A stretch of 64,000 nucleotides of DNA from Hermodice carunculata (lineage: Eukaryota > Annelida > Polychaeta > Eunicida > Amphinomidae). The notes beneath the pieces were generated by a model. It saw only the letters and a list, made by a program, of their open reading frames with translations, did no database searches and was not told the origin of the DNA. Position numbers and translations under genes: made by a program. This document shows, piece after piece, positions 36,451 to 46,650 of the stretch. Every line of letters starts with the position of its first letter. The first letter of the stretch is position 1. The stretch covers positions 1,020,932-1,084,931 of the forward strand of contig CAXHWN010002684.1 of assembly GCA_964020975.1 (NCBI GenBank), read 5' to 3'.

Positions 36451-38154
36451 TGAAAATTATGAGCCAAAATGTGTTTTAAGATATAATATTCCATATCTTG
36501 AAAAGTGATTGCATTAGACTTGCCAAATTTATAAGATATATATAGACAATGTCCAAAGATAGTCTAAGAATGTTATGTAATATCAGTGATCTTGACCTAT
36601 TTTTGTGAGGTCACTATGTCTGGTAAGTTGAAAGAGGTGATTTTGTAATGGCAGGGTGTAGCTTGGACTTCAATGGCAATGTCAGCACAGCACCAGGTAG
36701 GCCTTTGGGATTCTTGTATTACATAATCTGAGTGCCGTTGATCTTCTGTCCCAAGGTCACTGAGGACAAAAAGTTAAGGACTCACTGATTGTTGTCTAGG
36801 GACATGAAACAATATTCATCACAGGAGTTGCACAGATAAGCTATGATTACATGTGGAGCGAAGTGCCATCTGGTGGACTATTTTTACATTAAATGTACAT
36901 ACAGGGTTCGCACAGAGCTTGAAAAGGCTTGAAAAGTATGGAATTTGAATGCCCTCTGTTCCAGGCCTTGAAAAGTATGGAAAATCGATTTTCCGGTTTA
37001 AAAAAAAACAAACAAAGACTGAAAAAATCTATTTGTATGTCAGAAAGCTCGGGCTTGACAGAATTGGGCTCGGGCTGGTGGAAATAAAAAAGTGCTATCC
37101 CTGCGGGCTAGTTGGAATTTTTTACAAGTAAAATCCGTCAAAAAATAATAATATTTTGCAGGGCAAATTCATCTGCAAATTAACATGAAATGCTATTTAT
37201 CGGTGGGTTCAAACATTGTTAGAAAAAAATACGTGCCGTGCGATGACTTCCCGGCAAAAACAGCACACACCTGCCAGTCACACGCAAGTGACAGCGGGGA
37301 CACTGGATTAGATCTGCGGTGAACTGACGCAGTCTCACGGACTGATTTGGGACACATTCGGCAATTCCAGCTATCCCATACCTTTGCGTATTTGCCTGTG
37401 ACTCCAAATAATTGTTGGAATAAACACCGGAATCTTTATTTTCGTATGCTGCAACAAAAACAAAGCTTCCCGTTTGTGTGTTCCCTCCGTAAATTTACAC
37501 ATGTTCACTGGGCGGAAGCCATGATGAAAACACCGTAGCACGAGCCGTGATTGGCTCATTTTTGCATGTGACTGAATTGACCAATCGGGTGATGTGTTGT
37601 GCGTCAGACCACATGGCCAACGCAGCTGTTTGTGTACAGTTGCAGGAAAGATGTTGACGGTGTGCACGCTCGATATCTGATTTGAAATATTAAAATTTTC
37701 GTTTGAATTTGATTTAAGGACACCGTTTATTGCGAGGAACTTGCCAATACTGTATACGCAAATTTACTACGATGTACCGATAGCATTCATGGTAGATACG
37801 CAAACGATATGCATCCCATCACTCATCAGTGCATCACGCCATCCGAGGCAGAGAGAAAGGATCCTGAACTGAAGCCCATGCAACTATTTAATCGCTATTT
37901 AAGTTTATACGGACTCCTATAGTCCCAGAAATTACAATGTATTTTTCATCGTTAGTCACCCCAAGCAAATAGCTTACTTTCAATTTGTATTTTTGATATT
38001 TTGCCAGTTTCACTGTCAAACAGTTGCAGCTAGAATCATAAAATTTGACATTTTTTGCGATTTTGCAAGCGACAATAAGCGGCAAATACATTTTAGGGTA
38101 AAGGGTTTGTCTAGCCTAGGCCTTAGCATTGTTAGAAAAAAACGATGTTTATAG

Positions 38155-38233
38155 AAGTTTTATCAGGACAAGTGGATTTTGAAATCTACTTGCCCAGCAG
38201 ACAAGTGATTTTTAAAAAAATTGTCGAGCCCTG
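38155..38233 (-). mobile_element. End of a CAGGGCTCGAC-type element, nested
   Basis: Read on the minus strand it starts CAGGGCTCGACAATTTTT, then CACTTGTCTGCTGGGCAAGT, a form widespread as the terminus of hAT-like elements in aquatic animals (from memory). The other end was not found. Confidence 0.45.
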
Positions 38234-38499
38234 AATTATGGATAAATGACCGTAAATGTTCGTCGCGGGCATAAATTGTGCACCAAGCCACAACAACAAT
38301 GGGAGGCTGTACATATAATGAACTTTGGCTTGAAAACCCCAAATAAAAGGACTGGGTTTTGCCTGTAAAACAGGACAAATACAGCGCAAGATGCAAGGTG
38401 TGTGCAAGTAATGTGCACTTGAAATTATGGGGGAAGCAGCGCTTGCTAGTATCAAACAAGTAGTTGTTGTTTTTTTGTTCAATGTATAAATTGTATACA

Positions 38500-38660
38500 T
38501 TGGTCCCCCTCTTGTAAGCCACCCCCAAAGAGATGCCACTCCCTCTGCAAAGGCTACTTTGCTGCGCAACAAGTATGGCATTTTCATTATATTTTCCCCC
38601 TGAAGAGAGACCACCTCTCGTAATAAGGAAACATTTGGGGTGGCCTTATAAAAGGGGAAC

Positions 38661-38663
<3 letters not shown>
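38500..38663. mobile_element. Fold-back MITE, ~164 bp
   Basis: TTGGTCCCCCTCTTGTAAG and CCACCCC at left pair with GGGGTGGCCTTATAAAAGGG and GAACCA at right. It sits beside a TA microsatellite inside the CAGGG element. Confidence 0.65.
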
Positions 38664-38745
<82 letters not shown>

Positions 38746-38750
38746 CATAC
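38664..38750. repeat. (TA)n(CATA)n microsatellite
   Basis: About 38 TA units then three CATA-like units. Confidence 0.95.
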
Positions 38751-38939
38751 CCATAAAACCACGGATAATTGAGTTTGGAATTTTGGAAAAAATGGTTTGG
38801 AAAGTACTTGAAAAAGTATGGAATTTTGGCTTTGCTATGCTGTATGAACCCTGTACATAAGCTTTATATGTTCATAAGTCACTTGAGGACTCACAACTGT
38901 GAAATGAACAGGAGCAATATACCCACGATGCCAGCAGAA

Positions 38940-38965
38940 CATTAGGCCCATGGGCCTCTTGTTTT
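38940..38965. repeat. Palindromic terminus AGGCCCATGGGCCT
   Basis: CATTAGGCCCATGGGCCT then CTTGTTTTT. The same phrase in degenerate form recurs at 59186-59208 and 59440-59456, at edges of the composite tandem arrays, suggesting a shared element end. Confidence 0.6.
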
Positions 38966-39799
38966 TCAAAGTGTAAGCTGACCATTAAAGTTTTAACTGC
39001 AAAACATGTCAGCAATTTTCTTTCATTTTTATCTGTATGAAAGATATTGGTTCACAGAAATGAAGAGTCTGGTGGGGTTTTTTTATACCAACATAACAAA
39101 TGAGCCAATAAGCAACTTTGTCTCTTACGAGAGAATGGACATGCTTAAAACAATTGCTGTATCATCTTTTAAAGTCAGGTTTACTGTGTAAAGATTAAAA
39201 TGCTTCAAGAATAAATTTTCTGATCAAGTAGTGTTCAAGAAATATCGCAAAAACATGATGCATACCCGTTTGCCCACTATCTGTTTGTAAAGACAACAGC
39301 TCTCACTGTATAGCCATATATCTGTCAGTCACAGGGCACTCTCCAGTCACATGCAGTTAAGCACATGCATATGTTTACTATGTTAATCATGACTATTGCA
39401 GATATATTTGGCTTTGAATTTGAGACCCCAAAATAAGTTTAACATTTACCTTTAAGTGCCATTTACATGTAACTTGAAGCTGTTAAGCTTCTTTTTGTTT
39501 CCCTCTGAAAACAAGGGTTTTATGCTTTAAAGTGCATGTACTTCCATATTTTGTGTTTAGAAAAATCCATATGTTTCATTAAAGTTTGGGAATTCAAAGC
39601 CTGACAAATTTGCAAAATTTGAAATTCATCAAAACATTTTACATTTGAAAATATAAAGCAATGCACAGTAATCAAACACAAATAATCATGGGTGACTGTG
39701 ACTAATATTAGGCAAGCCTAAATTCCATTCTTTGGCTTATGTGACATTGCTGATTCTGCCCCTTCTGAAGCAGGAAGGGGCATACAGCAAATACTTTGT

Positions 39800-41391
39800 G
39801 TATGTGTGTGTGTGTGATTTTGTCCAGACAGTTTTCACACGATAACTCAAAAAGTTTTTGACATAGGGCTTTCATAGTTCACATACATATTGTCCTGCAT
39901 GAGCTCTCAGGCAATTTGAAGATGGGTGACCCTGACCCAATTCCCAAAGTCACAGAGCCCTTTCAATCAATTTGGTTTTCACGCAATAACTCAAAAAGTT
40001 TTTAGAGTAGGGCTTTCATATTGCATAAGTTTATTGTCCTGCATCAGGTCTCGGACAAGGACGAAGATGGGTGACCTTGATCCAATTCCCAAGGTCACAG
40101 AGCCTGTTTTCATGCCATAACTCAAAGTTTTTTGCTGAGGGCTTTCATATTGCACATGCTTTTAGTCCTGAATAAGGTCTAGGACAAGTTCAAAGGGGGA
40201 TGACCTTGATCCAATTCCTAAAATCACAGAGCCATTCTCGTAAATTTGATTTTCACGCAATAACTCAAAAAGTTATTTGCTTATGGCTTTCATATTGAAA
40301 ATGGTTATAGTCCTTAATAAGGTCTCAGTCAAGTTCGAATATGGGTGACTTTGACTCAATTCCCAAGGTCACAGAGCCTTTTTAGTGAAATTTGGTTTTC
40401 ATGGAATAACTTGAAAAGTTTTCTGCTTAAGGTTTTCATATTGCACATGCTTATAGCCCTGAATAAGGTCTCAAACAAGTTGGAATGTAGGTAACCTTGA
40501 CATAATTTGCAAGGTCATAGAGCTATTTTTAGTGAATTTGGTTTTCACGCGATAACTCAAAAGTTTTTTGCTTAGGGCTTTCATATTGCACATGCTTTTA
40601 GTCCTGAATAAGATCTTCAATGAGTTCGAAGATTGGTGACATTGACCCAATTCCCAAGAGCCATTTTACCATCCGTCCTTCCATCTGGACAGTTTTCACA
40701 AAATAACTCTAAGTTTCTGGCATAGGGCTTTCATATTGCATATGCATATTGTGCTGCACTAGCCCTCAGAAAATGTTTAAGATTGGTGACCTTAACCTAA
40801 TTCTCAAGGTCACAGAGGCATTTTAAGTTTTAGTTTGGTTTTCACACAATAACTCGAAAAGGTTTTGACATAGGGCTTTTATATTGCACATGTTCATTGT
40901 CCTGCATCAGGTCTTGGACAAGTTCAAAGATGGGTGACCTTGACCCAATTGCCAAGGTCAGAGCCTTTTTAACGAATTTGGTTTTCGCTCAATTGTGTGT
41001 TTTTGTTGAGGGCTTTCATATAGCACGTGCTTATGGTCCTGAATAAGGTCTCAGGCGAGTTGGAAGATTCCCAAGGTCACAGAGCCATTTTTGTTAATTT
41101 GGTTTTCAGGCAATAACTTGAAAAGCTTTGTGCATAGGGCTCTCATATTGCACATGCATATAGTCCTGCACAAGGTCTTAGAGGAGTTTGAAGATGGGTG
41201 ACCTTGATCCAATTCCCAAGGCCACAGAGCCGTTTTAGTGAATTGGTTTTCACATGATAAGTTCCAAAGTTTTTAATATAGACCTTTCTTTAATATTGTA
41301 CATTTAATAACCCTTCAGAAAGTCTGAGAAAAGTTTGAAGATGGATCACCTTGACCCAAATCCCAAGGTCACGGGGGGGGGGGGGGGGGGG
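39800..41391. repeat. Tandem array, 11 units of ~145 bp
   Basis: Each unit holds GGTTTTCAC..AATAACTC, GGGCTTTCATATTGCACATG, AGTCCTG.ATAAGGTCT, GATGGGTGACCTTGACC and CCCAAGGTCACAGAGCC. The CTTTCATATTG anchor recurs at spacings of roughly 118-149 bp. The array is preceded by a TG run (39797-39816) and ends in a G-run (41373-41391). Non-coding. Confidence 0.9.
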
Positions 41392-41645
41392 CATAGATCC
41401 GGCAATCTCTGATTGCGTTTTAATTGTCGTTGTTGAGGAGATGGCATCTGAAAGTGCCTGAGCTCTACAGGATTAGATACGCAAGACTGCAGTGCTGGCT
41501 GACATAAACACTTTCAATAATAGTTCAGTATGAGCCCACTCTGCAGATATTGATCCACAGGAAACAAAGATTACAGTTTATATTGAAATGAAGATGTTGT
41601 TTTAATGATTGCTTATGTCTTACCAGTTCATTTCTTTTATTGCAG

Positions 41646-41840
41646 ATGATTTCCGTCTCTTCTGTGGAGATTTGGGGAATGAAGTTACTGACGAGACTCT
41701 GACACGGGCATTTAACAGATTTCCAACCTTTGTCAAAGCCAAAGTTGTCAGAGACAAAAGGACAAATAAAACTAAAGGTTATGGCTTTGTCAGTTTTAAG
41801 GATCCAAATGACTTTGTGCGGGCAATGCGAGAAATGAATG
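41646..41840 (+). CDS. RBM42: RBM42, exon 5 (RRM)
   Basis: The acceptor TTATTGCAG/AT completes Asp and starts DDFRLFCGDLGNEV. RNP2 is LFCGDL and RNP1 is KGYGFVSF, both intact. The stretch KAKVVRDKRTNKTKGYGFVSF differs from human mostly by conservative changes. The exon ends REMNG at donor AATG/GTAAGT, phase 1. In vertebrate RBM42 about 35 residues follow (KYVGSRPIKLRKS...). I could not find them in the remaining 22 kb, so the final exon probably lies beyond the window. Confidence 0.96.
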
Positions 41841-42014
41841 GTAAGTGCTTCAGAATTTTCTATGATGCATGTGTCATGTCTTCAATGCGGCTGAGGTAAC
41901 AGCCAGTTAAATTCAGTACTTTCCACCGAAGCTGGCGCTGCAGTTGACGCATGCGCATAGACGCGCAAACTTGCCTTGCGGGGTTCAGGCTTGTGGCACC
42001 ATTGTGAATGAATA

Positions 42015-42377
42015 GTGAGGACACCACTTTTTAATGCCTGCGAAGTTGTAAATATGTATATATATATAGTTAGTTTTTTATTTAGCGATCTGGGGGGTAA
42101 AGATCACTGTGCAGTGTTTGGGTGTTGCAATAAAAGAGGGAAGGCGGGATGTGAATCTTTGTCGTTTCACCGGATACCGGCTCGGCAGCCTCAACGCGCC
42201 CGGTGGATCCACGCCATCTCCAGAAAAGAGAAACCCACCGATAACTGGGTTGTTTGTAGTAAGCATTTTGTAAATAGGAAACCCTCCAAAGATAGCAACA
42301 ATGTAGACTTTGTACCGACATTATTCATGGGAAAGCAAGAGACTGGGGAAACGCCAAAACCATCATGCGATATTTAA
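42015..42377 (+). CDS. THAP-domain zinc-finger protein of a transposon
   Basis: Within the 120-codon frame, residues 31-105 form a THAP domain: C32 and C37 (HCAVFGC), FHRIP, the invariant-type Trp in RARWIHAI, C81 and H84 (VVCSKHF) and the closing FVPTLF. THAP fingers bind DNA and are recurrent in transposases. The first 23 residues are low-complexity, and TTTTATTTAG before 42086 may be a splice acceptor. Downstream, another frame (42310-42558) stays open with IDIDSSLVKRLAKETCQ, so the original protein may have continued through a frameshift. Probably transposon-derived, not a host gene. Confidence 0.8.
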   Translation: MRTPLFNACEVVNMYIYIVSFLFSDLGGKDHCAVFGCCNKRGKAGCESLSFHRIPARQPQRARWIHAISRKEKPTDNWVVCSKHFVNRKPSKDSNNVDFVPTLFMGKQETGETPKPSCDI

Positions 42378-43167
42378 AAGCGGTCATTATACTGCATTAA
42401 ATGGCTTGACAATCATTGATATCGACTCTTCTTTAGTAAAAAGATTGGCTAAAGAAACTTGTCAAAATTTATATACTCAAGGCTTAACTGCTCTTAAGCG
42501 GTCACCCTGGAGCAAACAAGCTAATCGTCTGACAACAGTGCTGTGGCCTTCAATTTAAAGTTGGTCAGGCCAAATTAAAAAAAATTGTAAATTCCGCAGC
42601 AACTTTCTGGCATATAAGATAGTTTTGGTGATACTGAACCTAGATGTTGGTCCGACCCGTCTGACCAATCGGACCCCAAGACTACGGCTCTGGACAATAG
42701 TGGGCCACATGTAGCTGCTACCCCACTGCGTACCAGTAAGTCACGGTAGCCGTTTCAGCCTCAAGGTGTCATAATCCAATTATCAGGTAATGAGCGCTAC
42801 CGCTGGCTTGGGGTGTGAAATACACAAACGTGCGCTCTGTGCCTGGACAGTCCTACTGGCATTAACTGTTACGCTTTCCTTGTCACTCTACTGCTTTCCC
42901 ATTATTCTGATAGAAATGAAATTTTCATATTTGGGCAAAGGACCGTTTTGGTACTGAGTAGATATAAACAATGAAATAATCCACGAGTAAATCTGCCTCA
43001 ATCATGTGCACTTTTTAAGCGAAAGTTGTGCTGCTGAGTCTCGCCTTGGCAAGGTGACTGCCGTCTTGCAAGTGTCAATAAAGTGACGAAACGAAATTAA
43101 TACTCTGGTTTTGATCACAAGATACAATGTAACTATTTTTATACATATTAAACAACAGTAACAAGTT

Positions 43168-43452
43168 CTATCTACAAAGCAGAACCATGCTAAGACCGAG
43201 AAGAAAAAAGACGCAACTGACCAGGAGACACAAAACTTTTTTCACTTTGCCGGCTCTGAATACCGCATCTGCCCTGTCTAACACCCTTCGCGTAGGTAAA
43301 TTTTCAATGTCTTTTGCTTTCACATTTATCAATTCTCCATTGGTTAGATAATCTGTTACAAATGCAAGGCTGAGTTTTGGTATAACGGCAAGTTTGTCAG
43401 TCCATTGGTCGCCACACCCCTTCCATATGTCTGCCAAAGTTGATACATTCAT
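43168..43452 (-). CDS. Convergent ORF in the THAP transposon
   Basis: A 94-codon frame whose first ~70 residues look genuinely coding: ADIWKGCGDQWTDKL, KLSLAFVTDYLTNGE, VLDRADAVFRAGKVKKV. The last 20 are hydrophobic and may be read-through past a lost exon end. The layout loosely resembles the N-terminal part of SWIM/YqaJ accessory proteins of PHIS-type elements, judged by eye only. Convergent with the THAP ORF, sharing the same terminal repeats. Confidence 0.45.
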   Translation of the reverse strand: MNVSTLADIWKGCGDQWTDKLAVIPKLSLAFVTDYLTNGELINVKAKDIENLPTRRVLDRADAVFRAGKVKKVLCLLVSCVFFLLGLSMVLLCR

Positions 43453-43949
43453 GACCGGCAGCTTGATCTGATGTTACTTTTTTTGCGTGAGTTGCACACA
43501 AAATCCTGTGAATGAGGATTGCTTTTTTCCCATTCTTCTTTCTCCCAAGATTTTGTAACATTTCCTTCAGTTCTGCGTTTGTTTTTTTGGCGAGATCGCC
43601 CTCTGTTTACATGCTCTCAGCCATAGGAAATACACTGTGAGTGAATGGGCCCGCGTATCCGACCCCCGCAAAAGCAATTTTGGCCGCGAGAGGTCTCTGA
43701 ATATCATTTGGAGCCGCAGCGCCGCGTGGTGGTGGCAAGGACTGAATTGGGTGTCTGAAAAAGGGTTGCATGTAGAATGTCAGGGGTCAACATGAAGGTT
43801 TTTGGGAAATTGCCAACAAGTATCTTTTTAATGGCACTTTGGGGGAACTGTTGAGTTAAATCCTTTTAAGGCTTTGAGTTTTTTTGTTGCCTTGATTGAA
43901 ATTCTTATTGCAGTGGCCAATAGAACTTGCCATAAAATCCAACCCTGCA

Positions 43950-44480
43950 TGTAGTTTTAACCCTTAAAGGGTCAGGTTATTTTTTGTACTGGTGAAAATG
44001 AAAGTAACAATTTTCATTGAACACATTCTTCGTAGCACACCAAAAGTATATATTATTGTGATGGCTGGAATGCCAAGTTTCATTATGTGCAATAAATTGC
44101 TAGTAGTCACGTGACTGGTTGCCATGGCAACCACTTTAATTACTAATAAATGGCAAAAAATTATTTAAAATCTGCTGAATAAGAGAACAAAGTATCTCCT
44201 TATTTTATGTGAAGTACCCTTTTCTCCACATATGCATGGTTTTTGGATAACTGGAGAAATAAACTTTCAGTAAACTTTGAAAATTAAACATAGATCACAT
44301 GACCTGTTTCTATGACAACTGTTTAAATATTGCTTGTACTTGGCTAAAACGGTAAAAAACTGCATTTTCACATAAAAGTCTGCAGACCCGGTAAGAGGCA
44401 GCTACTTTGCATAACAAAATTAGTCACCACAACTATTCATAGATTATGTTTCAGGTTAAATATTATGCAAGAAAATGACT
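43950..44480. repeat. Two-unit diverged repeat with X-box-like palindrome
   Basis: TCACGTGACTGGTTGCCATG at 44107 and CACATGACCTGTTTCTATGA near 44297 are related, about 190 bp apart, with shared neighbouring text. The first unit holds the perfect 16-bp palindrome GGTTGCCATGGCAACC (44117-44132). Confidence 0.6.
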
Positions 44481-44954
44481 GAAATAAAACAACACTGCAG
44501 TATCTTTATGGAAAATTTGTGTTTTTTTCCCCCATTTTAATATGTTGCTATGGAAAAAAACGTGATTGGATCCACAATCATATATGCAAGGCCTACTGAC
44601 ACGTAACTTGCAAATGTGGATGACATCATGCATGCTACAGTGTACATGCAATTATAGAGTCATTAATTCCAGTGCAAAAGGCAAAGTAGGCCCTCCCGAT
44701 TGGCTGCCTATCACAGTCTTTGAGACAGATAACAATATTTATCACGTATCTGCAACCATGCTCCTTTCCTGTGCAAGTCCTTTGTAGAATTCAGCTATAT
44801 ACACGTACACCACATTTAAACACCATGATTCACTTCATTCTGAACTTATTTCTTGCATCAATAAAAGAACAAATTAGCCTGATGTGTCTTGATGCTGTCT
44901 TAATGAACGGAACAAAGTAAATGAAACACCTCTGTTGACCAGTTCCCCCCTTCA

Positions 44955-45025
44955 ATTCAGACTGAGTCAACAGCTTTCCTTGGCATTGGCTTCAAGTGGC
45001 CAACCCATGCCAAGGAATTCCTATT
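44955..45025. mobile_element. Core of TTAA-type fold-back MITE
   Basis: GACTGAGTCAACAGCTTTCC and CAACCCATGCCAAGGAATT are shared with the MITE core at 33401-33640. Ends not preserved. Confidence 0.5.
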
Positions 45026-45044
45026 GATTACTGTGTAAGTCAAC

Positions 45045-45560
45045 AGGGATAATTGCAATGGAAATTCACATTTTTGTCTTCTCCAAAACTATTAACCAGG
45101 TTCACTTCAAACTTGCTGAGGATGTACCTCTATAGGATGCTCTAAACCAAGCTTGTTCAAGTGGTTATGTTCCATTGATTTTTATTTTCTGTTATTTTCT
45201 TGGTTCATTTTTTTGCCAAATCTTTAAAAAGTCTTCTCTGAAATAGCCAAGCCAATTGGTCTGAAAATGCACAGGGACACTACTGGGGACCATCAGACCT
45301 TTATTTGTTTGACAGGTGGTGTCACAAGTTTTATATTTCTTTGTTTTTAAAAATTTGTTTACATGGTTTTCTGTCTTTTCTTGTCTCTCTTTTTTTTTTT
45401 AAAAACAGTATATTAAGCTGTTCTAACGCTTAATGGAAATGTGGCTTGAAGGAGGGTAAAACAAATATGTTAACTAGGTGGCAGTACTCTGGATTGCTGC
45501 TTTTTCATAAATTTTTCAATGTTGTTACCTATTGGTCAATGCATGCATTCCTACTGATAA
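45045..45560. repeat. Outlying copy of the composite array unit
   Basis: CTTCTCCAAAACTATTAACC, TTCACTTCAAACTTGC, a GTACCT block, CCAATTGGTCTGAAA and CTAGGTGGCAGTACTCTGGA follow the same order as units at 52670-53560. Confidence 0.65.
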
Positions 45561-45924
45561 CTGTGCAAATCAGTGGGGAGATATGTTTCTTGACCTGAAT
45601 GAAGTAAAAATAACTTGAAAATGAAATAATGCTCAATCTGTCCTCATTTTATGAAGATATGGCAGTTGATACAGCTAAAATATTGCAAACGTGGATCCTG
45701 AAAATGGAGCTTATTTCAATGAAATTTCCAAAGGACCCCTGGCACTTAAAAGAGACAATACGGTAAATGAAAAGTTAGGTCCACATCTGTTTCCAGTCTA
45801 AAATGGCGTCGCTGGCTGCCCAGCTTATTCTTGGCGATAACACAGGGAGTGGTTTGACATGGTGTCACCCATTAGATAAAAACAACTCTTATGTTAAAGT
45901 ATGTATTTATTTTGACAGGATCAA

Positions 45925-45990
45925 TACAGTAAAACCTCATTATATAATGACATCATCTGTGCCATGCAAGCTGTATCCGATTCAGATACC
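45925..45990. mobile_element. Left half of a pogo-like MITE
   Basis: TACAGTAAAACCTCATTATA and nearby ATTCAGATAC match the left end of the complete element at 61798-61973. Confidence 0.55.
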
Positions 45991-46050
45991 TGGATACATG
46001 TATGTCAGACATCTGAGCCAAGTAACAAAGGAACTTGACTTTTAAAGTCC

Positions 46051-46265
46051 TTTAACGCTTTCAGTGCCACATTTTGGACTGAGTCAACAGCTTTCCTTGG
46101 TGCACAGGTGTTGACCTGGACTGTTATACCCTATGTAACTATATGTGTGCTGCTACTTGATTGAAAGATCTTCTTACAACGAACATGAATCTTCCTCCCT
46201 TATGATTCAGGGCAGTTTGTTTTAATTAGTTTGACTTAAGTTACAGTTGGCACTAAAGACATTAT
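46051..46265. mobile_element. TTAA-type MITE, diverged copy
   Basis: Starts TTTAACGCTTTCAGTGCCA, contains GACTGAGTCAACAGCTTTCC and ends GGCACTAAAGACA, an imperfect inversion of the start. Confidence 0.55.
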
Positions 46266-46408
46266 CAATTTATGTCCTGCAGTGTATATGTCAGATGTCA
46301 GAGTGTCATAAATGAGATTCCAATGTGTTAATGCTAAAGGTAGTAGGCTCCAGCCCAAGATGTTGTTTTCAAATTAGGTCCTATGCTGGGGCTGTATAGT
46401 TGTGGAGT

Positions 46409-46650
46409 GGCCTAGAAGGAAAGGGGGTCCATTAGCAGAATGACCTGAAGGAAGGAGGGTTCATTGGAGGAATGACCTGGTGGGAGGAAGGTCCCTAAGT
46501 GGCTTGACACAAGAGCGAAGGGGTCCATCAGGGGAGCATTTGGCCAAGAGGGAGGCGGGACATTGGTGAAATGACCCAGAGGAAGAGAAGCCTGTAATTA
46601 AATGATCCAGAGGGAGGGACCCATTAAACGTTAGTGGAATAATCTAGAGA
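46409..46650. repeat. Degenerate ~33-bp minisatellite
   Basis: About seven units on the theme GAAGG.GGGTCCATTAG.GG then AATGACC..GAG. Units vary from 28 to 37 bp. Confidence 0.75.

Larger units (their letters stand above)
36902..38853. mobile_element. CAGGG-ended DNA transposon, 1.95 kb
   Basis: Left end CAGGGTTCGCACAG and right end CTGTATGAACCCTG are inverted copies with two mismatches. The exact direct repeat TACATA flanks both sides (36896-36901 and 38854-38859). CTTGAAAAGTATGGAATTT near the left end recurs in direct orientation near the right. No transposase is readable, so it is non-autonomous. Inside are the end of another element (GTCGAGCCCTG, to 38233), a fold-back MITE (38500-38663) and a TA tract. 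CAGGG ends suggest hAT, but 8-bp target duplications are expected there and only 6 are clear. Confidence 0.8.
34548..41645. other. RBM42 intron 4 (7.1 kb)
   Basis: Filled by repeats: a 395-bp MITE, GGCGCC-bearing repeats, a 1.95-kb CAGGG-ended transposon and an 11-unit 145-bp tandem array. No independent gene recognised. Confidence 0.8.
41914..43744. mobile_element. THAP-encoding DNA transposon, ~1.83 kb
   Basis: CAGTACTTTCCACC followed by GGCGCTGC at the left end (41914-41941) is inverted at the right as GCAGCGCC then GGTGGCAAGGACTG (43716-43744), with a few mismatches and a one-base gap. AATT adjoins both ends. The interior carries a THAP zinc finger on the + strand and a convergent ORF on the - strand. 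The pair recalls PHIS/ISL2EU-type elements, which carry THAP and YqaJ-type accessory proteins, but no DDE transposase is readable here. P-element or Kolobok relatives also carry THAP. It lies in RBM42 intron 5. Confidence 0.75.
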
